Shown: one piece after another, positions 25,024-36,157 of the stretch | Layout of the letters: each line of letters opens with the position of its first letter | Numbering within the stretch: the first letter of the stretch is position 1 | Origin: Rhodobacteraceae bacterium F11138 | GTDB taxonomy: Bacteria > Pseudomonadota > Alphaproteobacteria > Rhodobacterales > Rhodobacteraceae | Reading direction: 5' to 3' | Length of the DNA: 64,000 nt | Assembly (NCBI GenBank): GCA_016521575.1 | Contig: JAEKDP010000002.1 | Location: forward strand, 472,098-536,097 | Notes under the pieces: model-generated | Told to the model about the DNA's origin: nothing | Database searches by the model: none | The model's input: the letters and a program-made list of their open reading frames with translations, nothing else | Translations under genes and position numbers: made by a program

Positions 25024-28000
25024 TCACGCCTTGGCCCGCGCCTGTTTTTTCGCCTGAATGACCTTTTCGGCCAGATCTCGGGCTATGGCAAAGGCGCCCT
25101 TGATCTTGTCACTTTCCCTGGTCCAGTCGCGGCGCACGACGATCTTGTTGTCGCGGACCTTGGCCAGACCGTTCTGGTCCTGAATGAACTGCACAAGCCC
25201 CTGGGGGCTGGCAAATTTATCGTTGTGGAACTGGATGGTCGCCCCCTTGGGGCCACCGTCCAGCTTCGCGATGCCGGCGCGTTTGCACATCGCCTTGATC
25301 CGCACCACCAAAAGCAGGGTGTTGACCTCGCGTGGCAATTTGCCGAACCGGTCGATCAGCTCGGCGGCAAAGCCTTCCAGTTCCACCTTGGTTGAAAGCG
25401 CGGACAACCGGCGATACAGCCCCAGCCGCACATCCAGATCGGGAACGTAATCTTCCGGGATCAGCACCGGCACGCCCAGGTTGATCTGGGGCGCCCATTG
25501 GTCGTCGGCATCCGACAGACCTTCCATCTGACCGGATTTGATCTTGGCGATCGCCTCTTCCAGCATGGATTGATACAGTTCATAGCCCACGTCGCGCATC
25601 TGCCCCGACTGTTCCTCGCCCAGAAGGTTCCCGGCGCCGCGAATATCCAGATCCTGACTGGCCAGCGTGAACCCGGCCCCCAGCGTGTCGAGCGACCCCA
25701 GCACGCGCAGGCGCTTTTCGGCGGTCGGGGTAAGTTTCGCGCGCGGCTTGGTGGTGAGATAGGCATAGGCGCGGGTTTTGCTGCGCCCCACCCGGCCGCG
25801 GATCTGATACAGCTGCGCCAGACCGAACATATCGGCCCGGTGGATGATCATGGTGTTGGCGGTGGGGATGTCCAGCCCGGATTCAACAATGGTGGTGGCC
25901 AGCAAAACGTCGAACTTGCCATCATAAAACGCGTTCATCCGATCATCGAGTTCCCCGGCCGCCATCTGGCCATGGGCCACCATGACACTGACCTCGGGGA
26001 CCTGATCCTTGAGAAACTCCTCGATCTCGCGCAAATCGGAAATACGCGGCACCACATAGAACGATTGCCCGCCGCGATAGTGTTCGCGCAGCAGGGCCTC
26101 GCGGATGGTGACGGCATCGAATTCGCTGACATAGGTGCGGATCGCCAGACGGTCGACCGGCGGCGTGCCGATGATCGACAGATCGCGCACCCCCGACAGC
26201 GAGAGTTGCAGCGTGCGCGGGATCGGCGTGGCCGTCAGGGTCAGAACATGGATATCGCTGCGCAGCGCCTTGAGCCGTTCCTTGTGGCTGACGCCGAAAT
26301 GCTGTTCCTCGTCGATGATCAGCAGGCCCAGGTTCTGAAACCGGATGCCCTTGGCCAGCAACGCATGTGTGCCGACAACGATATCGACGCTGCCCTTGGC
26401 CAGCCCGTCGCGGGTCAGCTGCGCCTCTTTGGCCGAAGCAAAGCGCGACAATTGCCGCACCTGGAAGGGAAAGCCGCGGAACCGTTCTGCAAAACCGGCA
26501 TAGTGTTGACGGGCCAGCAGCGTCGTTGGCGCGATGATGGCAACCTGCACACCGGACATGGCGGCGACAAAGGCGGCGCGCATGGCGACCTCGGTCTTGC
26601 CGAACCCCACATCGCCGCAGATCAGCCTGTCCATGGGCGTGCCGCTGGTCATATCGCCCAGGACATCGGAAATCGCGGCCAGCTGGTCGTCGGTTTCCTG
26701 ATATGGAAAGCGCGCCGAAAACGCCTCCCATGCGTGATGTTCGGGCTCCAGAACCGGGGCCTTGCGCAGCGCGCGTTCGGCGGCGACACGGATAAGACGG
26801 TCGGCCATCTCGCGAATGCGTTCCTTGAGCCGGGCCTTCTTCGCCTGCCACGCACCGCCGCCCAGCTTGTCCAGCAGCCCCTGTTCGTGACCATAGCGCG
26901 ATAGCAGTTCGATGTTTTCAACCGGCAGGTACAGCCGCGCGGATTCGGCATATTCCAGGCTCAGACATTCATGGGCCGCCCCTGCGGCGGTAATGACCTC
27001 CATCCCCTGAAAGCGTCCGATACCGTGATCCACATGCACCACCAGATCGCCGGGCGACAGCGATTGGCTTTCGGTCAGGAAATTTTCGGCCTTGCGACGT
27101 TTTCTGGTGCTGCGGATCAGCCGGTCGCCCAGGACGTCCTGTTCGGAAATCACCGTGAGATCAGGGGTTTGAAACCCGTGTTCCAATGCCCAGACAGCCA
27201 GATGCAGCCCCCGCTTGCCGATGCGGGTGGCATTGGGGATGGCGATGGTTTCGGCCAGCCCTTCGTCTTCGATCAGGCCCGACAGCCGTTCGCGCGCGCC
27301 TTCGGAATAGGACGCAATGACCACCGGACCCTCTTGCAGGCGGGTGCGGATGTGATCGGCCAGCGCCCCGAACAGGCTGATCTGTTCCTGTTGGCGTTCG
27401 GGTGCGAAATTGCGCCCGATCCGACCGCCCGCGTCGATCACGCCGGGACCGGTCGCCTGGGGCAACGGGTTGAATTGCAGCACACGGCGGTCGGCGGTCG
27501 CCGCGGTCCAGGCGGCGTCGTCGAGATACAACAACTCGGGCGGTGCGGGTTTATAGACGCTGTCGATGCGCGACTTGGCCTGCATCGCCAGTTTGCGGGT
27601 CTCGTATTGATCCACGATGCTGTCCCAGCGCGACAGCCGCGCCGCCGTGATCTGATCGTCCAGCGAAACGGTAACACCGGGCAAGTAATCAAACAGGGTT
27701 TCCAGCCGTTCGTGGAAAAACGGCAGCCAGTGCTCCACGCCCTGATGTTTGCGCCCGGCGCTGACGGCCTCATACAGTGGATCGTCGGTGCCCGCCGCGC
27801 CGAATTCGATGCGATAATTCTGACGGAACCGGGTGATCGCGGCCTCGTCCAGGATGACTTCGGACACCGGCGCCAATTCCACGATGTCCAGCTTTTCGGT
27901 GGTGCGCTGGGTCGCCGCGTCAAACCGGCGCGCCCCGTCCAGCACATCGCCAAACAGATCCAGCCGCACCGGGCCGGTTTCACCGGGCGGGTATATGTCT

Positions 28001-28485
28001 ATGATACCGCCCCGGACCGCGTAATCCCCCGGCTCCATCACCGTCGGGCTTTGGGAAAACCCCATGCGGACTAGGAATTGCCGAAGACCCGCTTCGTTGA
28101 TGCGATTGCCGACGCGCGCCGAAAACGCGGCTTCGCGCAGCACCGAGCGGGCCGGCAGGCGCTGGCTGGCGGCGTTCAATGTCGTCAGCAACACGAATTG
28201 CGCCGGCATCTGATGCACCAGCGCGGCCAGCGTCGCCATTCGCGCCGCCGAGATATCCGCATTGGGCGACACCCGGTCATATGGCAGACAATCCCAACCC
28301 GGAAAGATCAGAACCGGCATATCCGGCGCGAAAAAGGCCAGCGCCGCGCGCAGGGCGGCCATTCGCTTGTCATCGCGCGCCACATGCAGCACAGGACCGT
28401 TGCTGCGGGCGATTTCGTCCAGGATCAGCCGCGCATCAAAACCTTCGGGTGCGCCGCTTGCAGTGATATGTCCGGCTGCGGTCAT
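25024..28485 (-). CDS. mfd: Transcription-repair coupling factor
   Basis: Mfd removes RNA polymerase stalled at DNA lesions and recruits UvrA. The 1153-residue length is normal. In order: UvrB-homology N-terminus (FPGWDCLPYDRVSPN), RNA-polymerase-interacting domain (FLTESQSLSPGDLVVHVDHGIGRF), Walker A (GDVGFGKTEVAMRAAF), DEEQ box (LLIIDEEQHFGV), TATPIPRTL, QIRGRVGRS and the C-terminal domain (LNLGVPVLIPEDYVPD). It stands alone between the DUF992-like gene and a membrane-protein gene. Confidence 0.98.
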   Translation of the reverse strand: MTAAGHITASGAPEGFDARLILDEIARSNGPVLHVARDDKRMAALRAALAFFAPDMPVLIFPGWDCLPYDRVSPNADISAARMATLAALVHQMPAQFVLLTTLNAASQRLPARSVLREAAFSARVGNRINEAGLRQFLVRMGFSQSPTVMEPGDYAVRGGIIDIYPPGETGPVRLDLFGDVLDGARRFDAATQRTTEKLDIVELAPVSEVILDEAAITRFRQNYRIEFGAAGTDDPLYEAVSAGRKHQGVEHWLPFFHERLETLFDYLPGVTVSLDDQITAARLSRWDSIVDQYETRKLAMQAKSRIDSVYKPAPPELLYLDDAAWTAATADRRVLQFNPLPQATGPGVIDAGGRIGRNFAPERQQEQISLFGALADHIRTRLQEGPVVIASYSEGARERLSGLIEDEGLAETIAIPNATRIGKRGLHLAVWALEHGFQTPDLTVISEQDVLGDRLIRSTRKRRKAENFLTESQSLSPGDLVVHVDHGIGRFQGMEVITAAGAAHECLSLEYAESARLYLPVENIELLSRYGHEQGLLDKLGGGAWQAKKARLKERIREMADRLIRVAAERALRKAPVLEPEHHAWEAFSARFPYQETDDQLAAISDVLGDMTSGTPMDRLICGDVGFGKTEVAMRAAFVAAMSGVQVAIIAPTTLLARQHYAGFAERFRGFPFQVRQLSRFASAKEAQLTRDGLAKGSVDIVVGTHALLAKGIRFQNLGLLIIDEEQHFGVSHKERLKALRSDIHVLTLTATPIPRTLQLSLSGVRDLSIIGTPPVDRLAIRTYVSEFDAVTIREALLREHYRGGQSFYVVPRISDLREIEEFLKDQVPEVSVMVAHGQMAAGELDDRMNAFYDGKFDVLLATTIVESGLDIPTANTMIIHRADMFGLAQLYQIRGRVGRSKTRAYAYLTTKPRAKLTPTAEKRLRVLGSLDTLGAGFTLASQDLDIRGAGNLLGEEQSGQMRDVGYELYQSMLEEAIAKIKSGQMEGLSDADDQWAPQINLGVPVLIPEDYVPDLDVRLGLYRRLSALSTKVELEGFAAELIDRFGKLPREVNTLLLVVRIKAMCKRAGIAKLDGGPKGATIQFHNDKFASPQGLVQFIQDQNGLAKVRDNKIVVRRDWTRESDKIKGAFAIARDLAEKVIQAKKQARAKA

Positions 28486-28516
28486 CGTTTCGTTTCCGTT
28501 TTCATCCGGTTTCGGT

Positions 28517-29044
28517 TCAGCCCCCCAGAACGCCGATGGTCAGGTTCTGGTACATGCCCCACATGGCAGTGACAAAAATCGACAGCGCGCCGATCAGTTG
28601 AGTGTACAGGCGGTGTCGGCCCAATCGGCGGCACAGGGCTTCGCCACGCATGTTTTCGCTTTGGATCAACTTGGCGGTGGACAGGGACAGCGCCCCGATC
28701 AGCGAAAGCGGAAACGCCAGCAGAAGCACCGCCTGGGCGAACTCGATCCCGTAGCCGAATGCCAGAACCGCAAGACCGGAAAGCAGAAAACAGATCAACC
28801 CCAGCAGCCACAGCCCGGACACCCGCCCGATGTACAGCAGCCGGTTGACGTTGATACGGGCCATGTCTTCAAGGTCGATCTCGGCCTGCCCGCCCACGCG
28901 CCGGGCACGCTGCACCATGTCATAGGGCACGCCCAGAGACCAATGTGTGACCGAAGACCACGTCACCGCGAGGGCAATCCAGTACCAGAGGTTGGAAAAG
29001 GATCGCATGTCGATCAGTTCGAAAACAGAGCTATACCAATCCAA
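28517..29044 (-). CDS. Conserved four-helix membrane protein
   Basis: A conserved membrane protein of about 163-175 residues with helices near WYWIALAVTWSSVTHW, GLWLLGLICFLLSGLAVLAFGYG, VLLLAFPLSLIGALS and LIGALSIFVTAMWGMYQNL. No enzyme motif. The start is either ATG at 29008 or, as I prefer, TTG at 29044, which adds DWYSSVFELID, a start I associate with relatives, and has AAAAGG about 8 nt before it. Function is unknown; it is divergent from hemB. Confidence 0.75.
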   Translation of the reverse strand: MDWYSSVFELIDMRSFSNLWYWIALAVTWSSVTHWSLGVPYDMVQRARRVGGQAEIDLEDMARINVNRLLYIGRVSGLWLLGLICFLLSGLAVLAFGYGIEFAQAVLLLAFPLSLIGALSLSTAKLIQSENMRGEALCRRLGRHRLYTQLIGALSIFVTAMWGMYQNLTIGVLGG

Positions 29045-29068
29045 CCGTTCTGCCTTTTTTGCCCTTGA

Positions 29069-30160
<1,092 letters not shown>

Positions 30161-30321
30161 GCCCCCAGCCCCGCACACGCACGAGACACAGACCAGCCCC
30201 ATAAACAGCAACAACTCGCCGAATCGGGGCGCTTGTGTCGTGACAGCGGCGCAATTGATGCGTATATATTGTGCCAAGGTCAAAAATGGCCATTTCAGGC
30301 ACAATTACAGGCAACCGGATC

Positions 30322-30927
30322 ATGAGCAGCACAGATAAATTACCATTGAACGCATTGAATACATCGGCGCGCCCGTTGACGCGGCGGGGCTTTGCCTTGA
30401 CCGCGCTGGCGGGGGTGGCCGTCACCGCCGCCTGCGGCAACGGCGTCGGCAGCAGCGGGGCGGCCACCATCGACGCACGCGTCGATGCCACGCTGAACCA
30501 GATGTACAGCCAATATCCCAACACGGTCGAACTGGCGAACAAATCGACCGGTATGCTGGTCATGCCGCTGGTCACCGAGGCCGGGTTTGGCTTCGGCGGC
30601 GGGTATGGGCGCGGCGCGCTGCGGGTGAACGGTGTAACGATCGACTATTATTCCAACACCAAGGCCAGCGCCGGGTTCCAGATCGGGGCCAAGCAATATG
30701 CCCACGTCCTGTTCTTCATGACCCAGGACGCGCTGGAAGGGTTCCGCCGCTCCAGCGGGTGGACCGCCGGGGCCGAGATCGATTATGTCCTGACGGATTT
30801 CGGCGATTCCGCATCGACGGATACCAACGTGCTGCGGTCTCCGATCCTGGCGGCGGTTTTCGGTCAGGCCGGGCTATATGCCGGGGCCTCGCTGGAAGGC
30901 GCGAAATACAACCGCATCATTCCCTGA
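30322..30927 (+). CDS. SYLF (YSC84) domain lipoprotein
   Basis: A 201-residue exported protein. The N-terminus has a twin-arginine-like stretch (LTRRGFALTALAG) and a lipobox (VTAAC), so it may be Tat-exported and lipidated. The rest fits the SYLF/YSC84 lipid-binding fold (STGMLVMPLVTEAGFGFGGGYGRGAL, NTKASAGFQIGAKQYAHVLFFMTQDALEGFRRSSGWTAG, SLEGAKYNR). Known eukaryotic members bind phosphoinositides; bacterial roles are unclear. The ATG at 30322 is preferred to one at 30271. Confidence 0.85.
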   Translation: MSSTDKLPLNALNTSARPLTRRGFALTALAGVAVTAACGNGVGSSGAATIDARVDATLNQMYSQYPNTVELANKSTGMLVMPLVTEAGFGFGGGYGRGALRVNGVTIDYYSNTKASAGFQIGAKQYAHVLFFMTQDALEGFRRSSGWTAGAEIDYVLTDFGDSASTDTNVLRSPILAAVFGQAGLYAGASLEGAKYNRIIP

Positions 30928-30970
30928 TACGCCATCCTATCCTTGCACCGCACCCGCAGCGGTGAATGAA

Positions 30971-31005
30971 CCGCCAAAGCCGGGATATGCCCCCGGCTTT
31001 GGCGG
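30971..31005. terminator. Long perfect hairpin between convergent genes
   Basis: CCGCCAAAGCCGGG pairs over 14 bp with CCCGGCTTTGGCGG around ATATGCC. It lies between the SYLF gene and a convergent dehydrogenase gene. No T-run follows on either strand, so it is a likely bidirectional terminator by position. Confidence 0.75.
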
Positions 31006-31022
31006 TCAGGGGCGCGGTCAGA

Positions 31023-31889
31023 TCATGACCGCAGGCGCTTGATCAGGCTGGATGTGTCCCAACGTCCGCCGCCCATCGCTTGCACATCCTTGTAGAACTG
31101 ATCGACCAGCGCCGTGACCGGCAGGCTGGCACCGGTTTCATCCGCCGTGTCCAGACAGATGCCCAGATCCTTGCGCATCCAGTCCACAGCGAACCCATGT
31201 TCGAACTGATCCTCGATCATGGTTTCGAACCGGTTTTCCATCTGCCAACTGCCCGCCGCGCCCTGGCTGATCACCTCGACCACGGCGCGCCCGTCCAGCC
31301 CGGCCTTGTCGGCGAAATTCAGCGCCTCCGACAGGCCCTGAACCAAGCCGGCGATGGCGATCTGATTGCACATTTTCGTCATCTGACCCGCCCCGGAGTC
31401 GCCGATGCGGCGGCAGATCCGGGCATAGGCCGCGATGATCGGTTCGGCGCGGCCATAGGCATCCGCATCGCCACCGCACATCACGGATAACACGCCGTTC
31501 TCCGCGCCCGCCTGCCCGCCGGAAATCGGGGCATCGATAAAGCTGATCCCGGCGTCACCGGCGGCGGCATACAGCTCGCGCGTGACCTTGGCCGACACGG
31601 TGGTGTGATCCACAAACACCGACCCGTCCGGCATCCCGGCAAGCGCGCCGTCATCGCCCAGACAAACGCCGCGCAGATCGTCATCATTGCCAACGCACGC
31701 CATGACGAATTCGGCATCCTGCGCCGCCGCGCGCGGGGTTTGCGCATAGTCGCCGCCATGCTGCGCCACCCAGTCGCGGGCTTTGGACGTGGTCCGGTTG
31801 TAAACCGTCACCTCGTGCCCGGCGGCCATCAAGTGCCCGGCCATCGGATACCCCATCACCCCAAGACCCAAAAATGCCAGTTTCGCCAT
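31023..31889 (-). CDS. NAD(P)-dependent 3-hydroxyisobutyrate-dehydrogenase-family oxidoreductase
   Basis: A 288-residue beta-hydroxyacid dehydrogenase. The Rossmann motif is LGLGVMGYPMAGHL; the substrate-binding motif is DAPISGGQAGAENG; the catalytic lysine lies in GQMTKMCNQIAIAG. The family includes 3-hydroxyisobutyrate dehydrogenase, tartronate semialdehyde reductase and glyoxylate reductases, and the exact substrate is uncertain. No catabolic partners are adjacent. Confidence 0.9.
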   Translation of the reverse strand: MAKLAFLGLGVMGYPMAGHLMAAGHEVTVYNRTTSKARDWVAQHGGDYAQTPRAAAQDAEFVMACVGNDDDLRGVCLGDDGALAGMPDGSVFVDHTTVSAKVTRELYAAAGDAGISFIDAPISGGQAGAENGVLSVMCGGDADAYGRAEPIIAAYARICRRIGDSGAGQMTKMCNQIAIAGLVQGLSEALNFADKAGLDGRAVVEVISQGAAGSWQMENRFETMIEDQFEHGFAVDWMRKDLGICLDTADETGASLPVTALVDQFYKDVQAMGGGRWDTSSLIKRLRS

Positions 31890-32004
31890 CTGCTTTCCCT
31901 TCGATCTTGCATGAAATAGACTGGCTCTCTACTAGCAGGCAAATTGCGCGGACAAAATCGGCAAATGCCGCCACGCCGATCCGGAAGACTGCAAGAGGGC
32001 AAAT

Positions 32005-34473
32005 ATGGGAAACGTGTTTCGCTGGTTGTTGCGTCTGGCGGTGGGGTTGGTCGCGCTGATCGTTCTGGCCGTCGGGCTGGTCTATTATCTGGCCAGCCAG
32101 TCGCTGCCGGTCTACAACCAGACGGTCGCCGTCGACGGGCTGAACGCGCCGGTCGAAATCGTGCGCGACAATGCAAATGTCCCCCATATCTTTGGTGACA
32201 GCGACGCCGATGTGTTCTTTGGGCTGGGCTATGCCCACGCACAGGACCGGCTGTGGCAGATGACCATCTTGCGGCGCACGGTGCAGGGGCGCCTGTCCGA
32301 GATCCTTGGCGCGCGCACCGTCGCCTTCGACCGGCTGCTGCGGCGGCTGGATCTGTATCGGCTTGCCACACAATCGGTTCAGGCCCAGGATCCGGCGACC
32401 CAAGGCGCATTGCGCGCCTATTCCGCCGGGGTGAATGCGCGGTTGGCCGAGATCAACGAAAAGGCACTGGGGCGCGGTGCGCCTGAAATGTTCCTGTTCA
32501 ATGCACCGGTTGCGCCGTGGTCTCCGGCGGATTCGGTCGCCATCGTCAAGCTGCTGGCCCTGCGCCTGACCGGTGAGGCCAAGGAAGAAGTACTGCGCGC
32601 GCGGGTCAGCCTGTTGCTGGAAGACCAGCAGCGGCTGAAGGATATCATGCCCGATGCGCCCGGAACCGGGGTCGCCGCGCTGCCGGAATATGCCAGCCTG
32701 TTTCCCGACGCGCCGCGCTATGCCGCGACCGCGCCCGAATCCGACGACCCGCTGTCCCCTCTCGCGCCGCGTGGGCTGGCTGGGGCCAGCAATGCCTGGA
32801 CTGCTGCACCGTCGCGGTCGGCCTCGGGTGGAACGCTGCTGGCCAACGATCCGCATCTGCCGCTTTCTGCCCCGTCGGTCTGGTATCTGGCCCGGCTGGA
32901 ACTGGCCAGCGGCGGTGTGATCGGCGGAACGATACCCGGCGTGCCCGTGGTTCTGACCGGACGCAGCGCGCGTCTGGGATGGGGGCTGACCTCATCGCAT
33001 CTGGACGATCAGGATGTGTTCCTGGAACAGTTGAATCCCGACAACCCCGAAGAATACCTGACGCCGGACGGCTACAAACCGTTCGAAAGCCGCCCCTCAA
33101 TCATCAAGATCAAGGACCAGGCCCCGATTACCCTGACCCTGCGCTGGACCGAGAACGGCCCCGTGCTGCCGGGCAGCCAGTTTGGTCTGCAGGCGGTGAC
33201 GCCGCCCGGTCATGTGGCATCGCTGGGCTGGACCGCGCTCAGCCCGAAGGATACCTCGCTTTCGGCGGCCATTGCGCTGATGGGGGCCGGCGACGTGCAA
33301 GAGGCAATCCGGATCGGCGAAGGTTTCCTGGCGCCGTCGCAAAACCTGTCGCTGGTGGATCAGGACACCATCGCGATGAAACTGATCGGCACGGTTCCCA
33401 GGCGCGATCCCAAGCATCAGAGCCAGGGGCGCATACCGGCCCCTGGCTGGCGCGCCGAAAACCGGTGGCAAGGGCGTATGCCCTATGCCGAGAACCCCGA
33501 ATTCGTCTCGCCCCGCGGCGGAATACTGGGCAATACCAACAACAAGGTCGTGGATCGCCCGTTTCCCGATCACATCTCGTTCACCTGGGGCGATACGCAA
33601 CGGGTACACCGGTGGCAGCGGCTGATGCAGTCGCGCCAGGTGCACACGCGCGACAGCTTCATCGAAGCGCAGCTTGACCCGGTCAGCTTTACCGCGCGTT
33701 CCCTGTTGCCGCTGATCGGAGCCGATCTCTGGTTTACCGGTGAATCCGCGCCGGACGGCACCCCGCAGAGACAGCGGCAGGTCGCGCTTTCGCTGCTGGC
33801 CGACTGGAACGGCGACATGAACGAACACCTGCCCGAGCCGCTGATCTATGCCGCCTGGCTGCGCGCGTTGCAGGATCGTCTGATCCGCGACGAACTGGGC
33901 CCGCTGGCGGACCGGTTCACCCATGTGGAACCCCTGTTCATTGAACGGGTGTACCGCGACATCGACGGGGCTTCGGTCTGGTGCGATGTGCGCCACAGCG
34001 CGCCGGTGGAAACCTGCACCGACATGGCCCGTCTGGCGCTGGACGACGCGCTGGTCTGGATCGGCGAAACCTATGGGACCGCGCTGGAAAGCCTGCGCTG
34101 GGGGGACGCCCATCAGGCCGAGCACGACCACGAAGTGCTGTCGGATGTGCCGGTGCTGCGTCATTTCGTGAACATTCACCAATCCACCAGCGGCGGCGAC
34201 AACACCTTGCTGCGTGGCGCAACCTCTGGCCGGGGGCCGGACCCGTTTCGGAATGTGCATGGCGCAGGGTATCGGGGCGTCTATGATTTTGCCGATCCCG
34301 ACAGTTCGGTCTTTGTCACATCAACCGGCCAATCCGGGCATTTCCTGTCGCGCCACTATGACGATCTTGCGCAATTGTGGCGGCGTGGCGAATATATTCC
34401 CATGTCCCTGGACGAAGGTCTGGCCCGCGCCGCGTCGGTCGGGATCACCATCCTGACGCCCAGGACCCCCTAA
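32005..34473 (+). CDS. Penicillin acylase family (Ntn-hydrolase) protein
   Basis: An 822-residue periplasmic amidase precursor that should self-cleave to alpha and beta chains. An N-terminal membrane anchor or uncleaved signal (LLRLAVGLVALIVLAVGLVYYLA) is followed by the A-chain motif VPHIFGDSDADVFFGLGYAHAQDRLWQM. The nucleophile is Ser262 in GASNAW, after an ~20-residue linker. Later motifs are LLANDPHL and GNTNNKVV. Relatives hydrolyse penicillins, acyl-homoserine lactones or other amides, and the substrate here is unknown. Confidence 0.92.
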   Translation: MGNVFRWLLRLAVGLVALIVLAVGLVYYLASQSLPVYNQTVAVDGLNAPVEIVRDNANVPHIFGDSDADVFFGLGYAHAQDRLWQMTILRRTVQGRLSEILGARTVAFDRLLRRLDLYRLATQSVQAQDPATQGALRAYSAGVNARLAEINEKALGRGAPEMFLFNAPVAPWSPADSVAIVKLLALRLTGEAKEEVLRARVSLLLEDQQRLKDIMPDAPGTGVAALPEYASLFPDAPRYAATAPESDDPLSPLAPRGLAGASNAWTAAPSRSASGGTLLANDPHLPLSAPSVWYLARLELASGGVIGGTIPGVPVVLTGRSARLGWGLTSSHLDDQDVFLEQLNPDNPEEYLTPDGYKPFESRPSIIKIKDQAPITLTLRWTENGPVLPGSQFGLQAVTPPGHVASLGWTALSPKDTSLSAAIALMGAGDVQEAIRIGEGFLAPSQNLSLVDQDTIAMKLIGTVPRRDPKHQSQGRIPAPGWRAENRWQGRMPYAENPEFVSPRGGILGNTNNKVVDRPFPDHISFTWGDTQRVHRWQRLMQSRQVHTRDSFIEAQLDPVSFTARSLLPLIGADLWFTGESAPDGTPQRQRQVALSLLADWNGDMNEHLPEPLIYAAWLRALQDRLIRDELGPLADRFTHVEPLFIERVYRDIDGASVWCDVRHSAPVETCTDMARLALDDALVWIGETYGTALESLRWGDAHQAEHDHEVLSDVPVLRHFVNIHQSTSGGDNTLLRGATSGRGPDPFRNVHGAGYRGVYDFADPDSSVFVTSTGQSGHFLSRHYDDLAQLWRRGEYIPMSLDEGLARAASVGITILTPRTP

Positions 34474-34518
34474 CACGACACCGACGGAACGGATGTCCGC
34501 CCCCCTGCCGTGTCTCGG

Positions 34519-35790
34519 TTACAGGGCTTCGAACTGTGCCTGTTGGCGGGGTGTCCATCGCACGGTCAGATCGAAACCATCCTCGGTCTGGGTTTCGGTT
34601 TGCACCAGATCCTGTGCAAACAGCCAGGCCCGGCGTTTTCCCTCGGCAAACCCGAGATGCAGTTCGGTCACATGCCTCACCCCTTGCAAGGCCTCCGCGA
34701 TCGCGGCCAGAAGCGCATCGACCCCATCCCCGCTCAGGGCCGAAATCCCGTATACGTCCCGATCGCGCGCCGCGCGCGCCCGGGCGGCATCGCGCGCCTC
34801 GGGCGGCAGAAGATCCAGCTTGTTCCAGACCTCGATCTGGGCGCGCTCCTCATCCACCCCCAACGAGGTCAGGATCGCCTGCACATCGCTTGCCTGGGCC
34901 TCGCTGTCGGCGTGGCTGATGTCGCGCACATGCACGATCAGATCGGCCCCCAACACTTCTTCTAGCGTCGCGCGAAAGGCAGCAACCAGTTCGGTCGGCA
35001 AATCGCTGATGAACCCCACGGTATCGGACAGGATCACCTCGGGTCCGTCGGGCAGTTGCAACCGCCGCATGGTCGGGTCCAGTGTGGCGAACAGCATGTC
35101 CTTGGCCATCACATCGGCGCCGGTCACACGGTTGAACAGCGTCGATTTCCCGGCGTTCGTATACCCGACCAGCGCAACGATCGGATACGGAACCTTGGCG
35201 CGCGCCGCACGGTGCAGCTTGCGGGTCTTGACCACCTTTTCAAGTTGCCGCCGCAACCGCACCAGTTGTTCGTCAATGGCGCGGCGGTCTGCCTCGATCT
35301 GGGTTTCGCCGGGGCCACCGACAAAACCCAGCCCGCCACGCTGCCGTTCCAGGTGCGTCCATGCCCGCACCAGCCGGGTGCGTTGATAGGACAGCGCCGC
35401 CATTTCCACCTGCAACACGCCTTCTCGGGTGGCGGCGCGGTCCGAGAATATCTCGAGGATCAGACCGGTACGGTCCAGCAGCTTGACGCCCCATTCCTTT
35501 TCCAGATTGCGCTGCTGCACGGGGCTGACGGGTCCATCGATCAGAACCAGTTCGATCTCGTTTGCCTTGAAACCGGCTGCCAGTTCTTCGATCTTGCCCT
35601 TGCCGAACAGCATACCCGCATGGGCCTTGGGCAGGCGCACGATCTGCGATCCGACCACGTCCAGTTCGGGCAGGGCCGCCGCCAGCGCCACGGCTTCTTC
35701 CAGCGCAGGCTCTGCCGGGCGCCGGGAATTGTCCGATTTTATATCGGGATGCAGCACCCAGGCCCGCGTGCGGATCCGGTCGTGTTGCAT
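34519..35790 (-). CDS. hflX: Ribosome-splitting GTPase HflX
   Basis: HflX rescues stalled or heat-damaged ribosomes. The protein has an N-terminal HflX domain (VRLPKAHAGMLFGKGKIEEL), a helical linker with GGLGFVGGPGETQIEADRR, and a G domain (VGYTNAGKSTLFN P-loop, SDTVGFI, NKLD). The ATG at 35790 overlaps the hfq stop by one base (TGATG), so the genes are coupled, the usual hfq-hflX pairing. Confidence 0.96.
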   Translation of the reverse strand: MQHDRIRTRAWVLHPDIKSDNSRRPAEPALEEAVALAAALPELDVVGSQIVRLPKAHAGMLFGKGKIEELAAGFKANEIELVLIDGPVSPVQQRNLEKEWGVKLLDRTGLILEIFSDRAATREGVLQVEMAALSYQRTRLVRAWTHLERQRGGLGFVGGPGETQIEADRRAIDEQLVRLRRQLEKVVKTRKLHRAARAKVPYPIVALVGYTNAGKSTLFNRVTGADVMAKDMLFATLDPTMRRLQLPDGPEVILSDTVGFISDLPTELVAAFRATLEEVLGADLIVHVRDISHADSEAQASDVQAILTSLGVDEERAQIEVWNKLDLLPPEARDAARARAARDRDVYGISALSGDGVDALLAAIAEALQGVRHVTELHLGFAEGKRRAWLFAQDLVQTETQTEDGFDLTVRWTPRQQAQFEAL

Positions 35791-36029
35791 CAAGAGGCGT
35801 CTTCGCCCTCATACAGGCTGATCGGTTGTGCCGGCATGATGGTCGAAATCGCGTGCTTGTACACAAGCTGGGATTGACCATCGCGGCGCAGCAGGACGCA
35901 GAAATTGTCGAACCAGGTGATCACACCCTGCAGTTTGACACCGTTGATCAGGAAAATCGTAACCGGAACCTTGGTTTTGCGTACATGATTCAGGAATGCG
36001 TCCTGAAGATTTTGTCTGTCAGATGCCAT
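35790..36029 (-). CDS. hfq: RNA chaperone Hfq
   Basis: Hfq is the hexameric Sm-like chaperone of small RNAs. The 79-residue protein has Sm1 ([21 protein letters not shown]) and Sm2 ([16 protein letters not shown] with the YKHA motif). It is short, with little C-terminal tail, as in other alphaproteobacteria. ATG at 36029. It follows trkH and is coupled to hflX. In this group Hfq often controls nitrogen genes, which fits its place after the ntr block. Confidence 0.97.
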   Translation of the reverse strand: MASDRQNLQDAFLNHVRKTKVPVTIFLINGVKLQGVITWFDNFCVLLRRDGQSQLVYKHAISTIMPAQPISLYEGEDAS

Positions 36030-36157
36030 TATTTGAAATCTCGCCGTTGTTCTTGCCACGCACCGCGTCCCGGTGCACCCCTGAGGTGCAAGTATGTCGC
36101 GCGGCGCAGGGAACTTCCACCCAAAAAACAACCTGTTGCCGCGATCTCTGTCCTGCC

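Noticed and set aside
25498-26904. Long plus-strand frame of about 468 codons opposite mfd
   Set aside because: It is antisense to the conserved helicase core of mfd.
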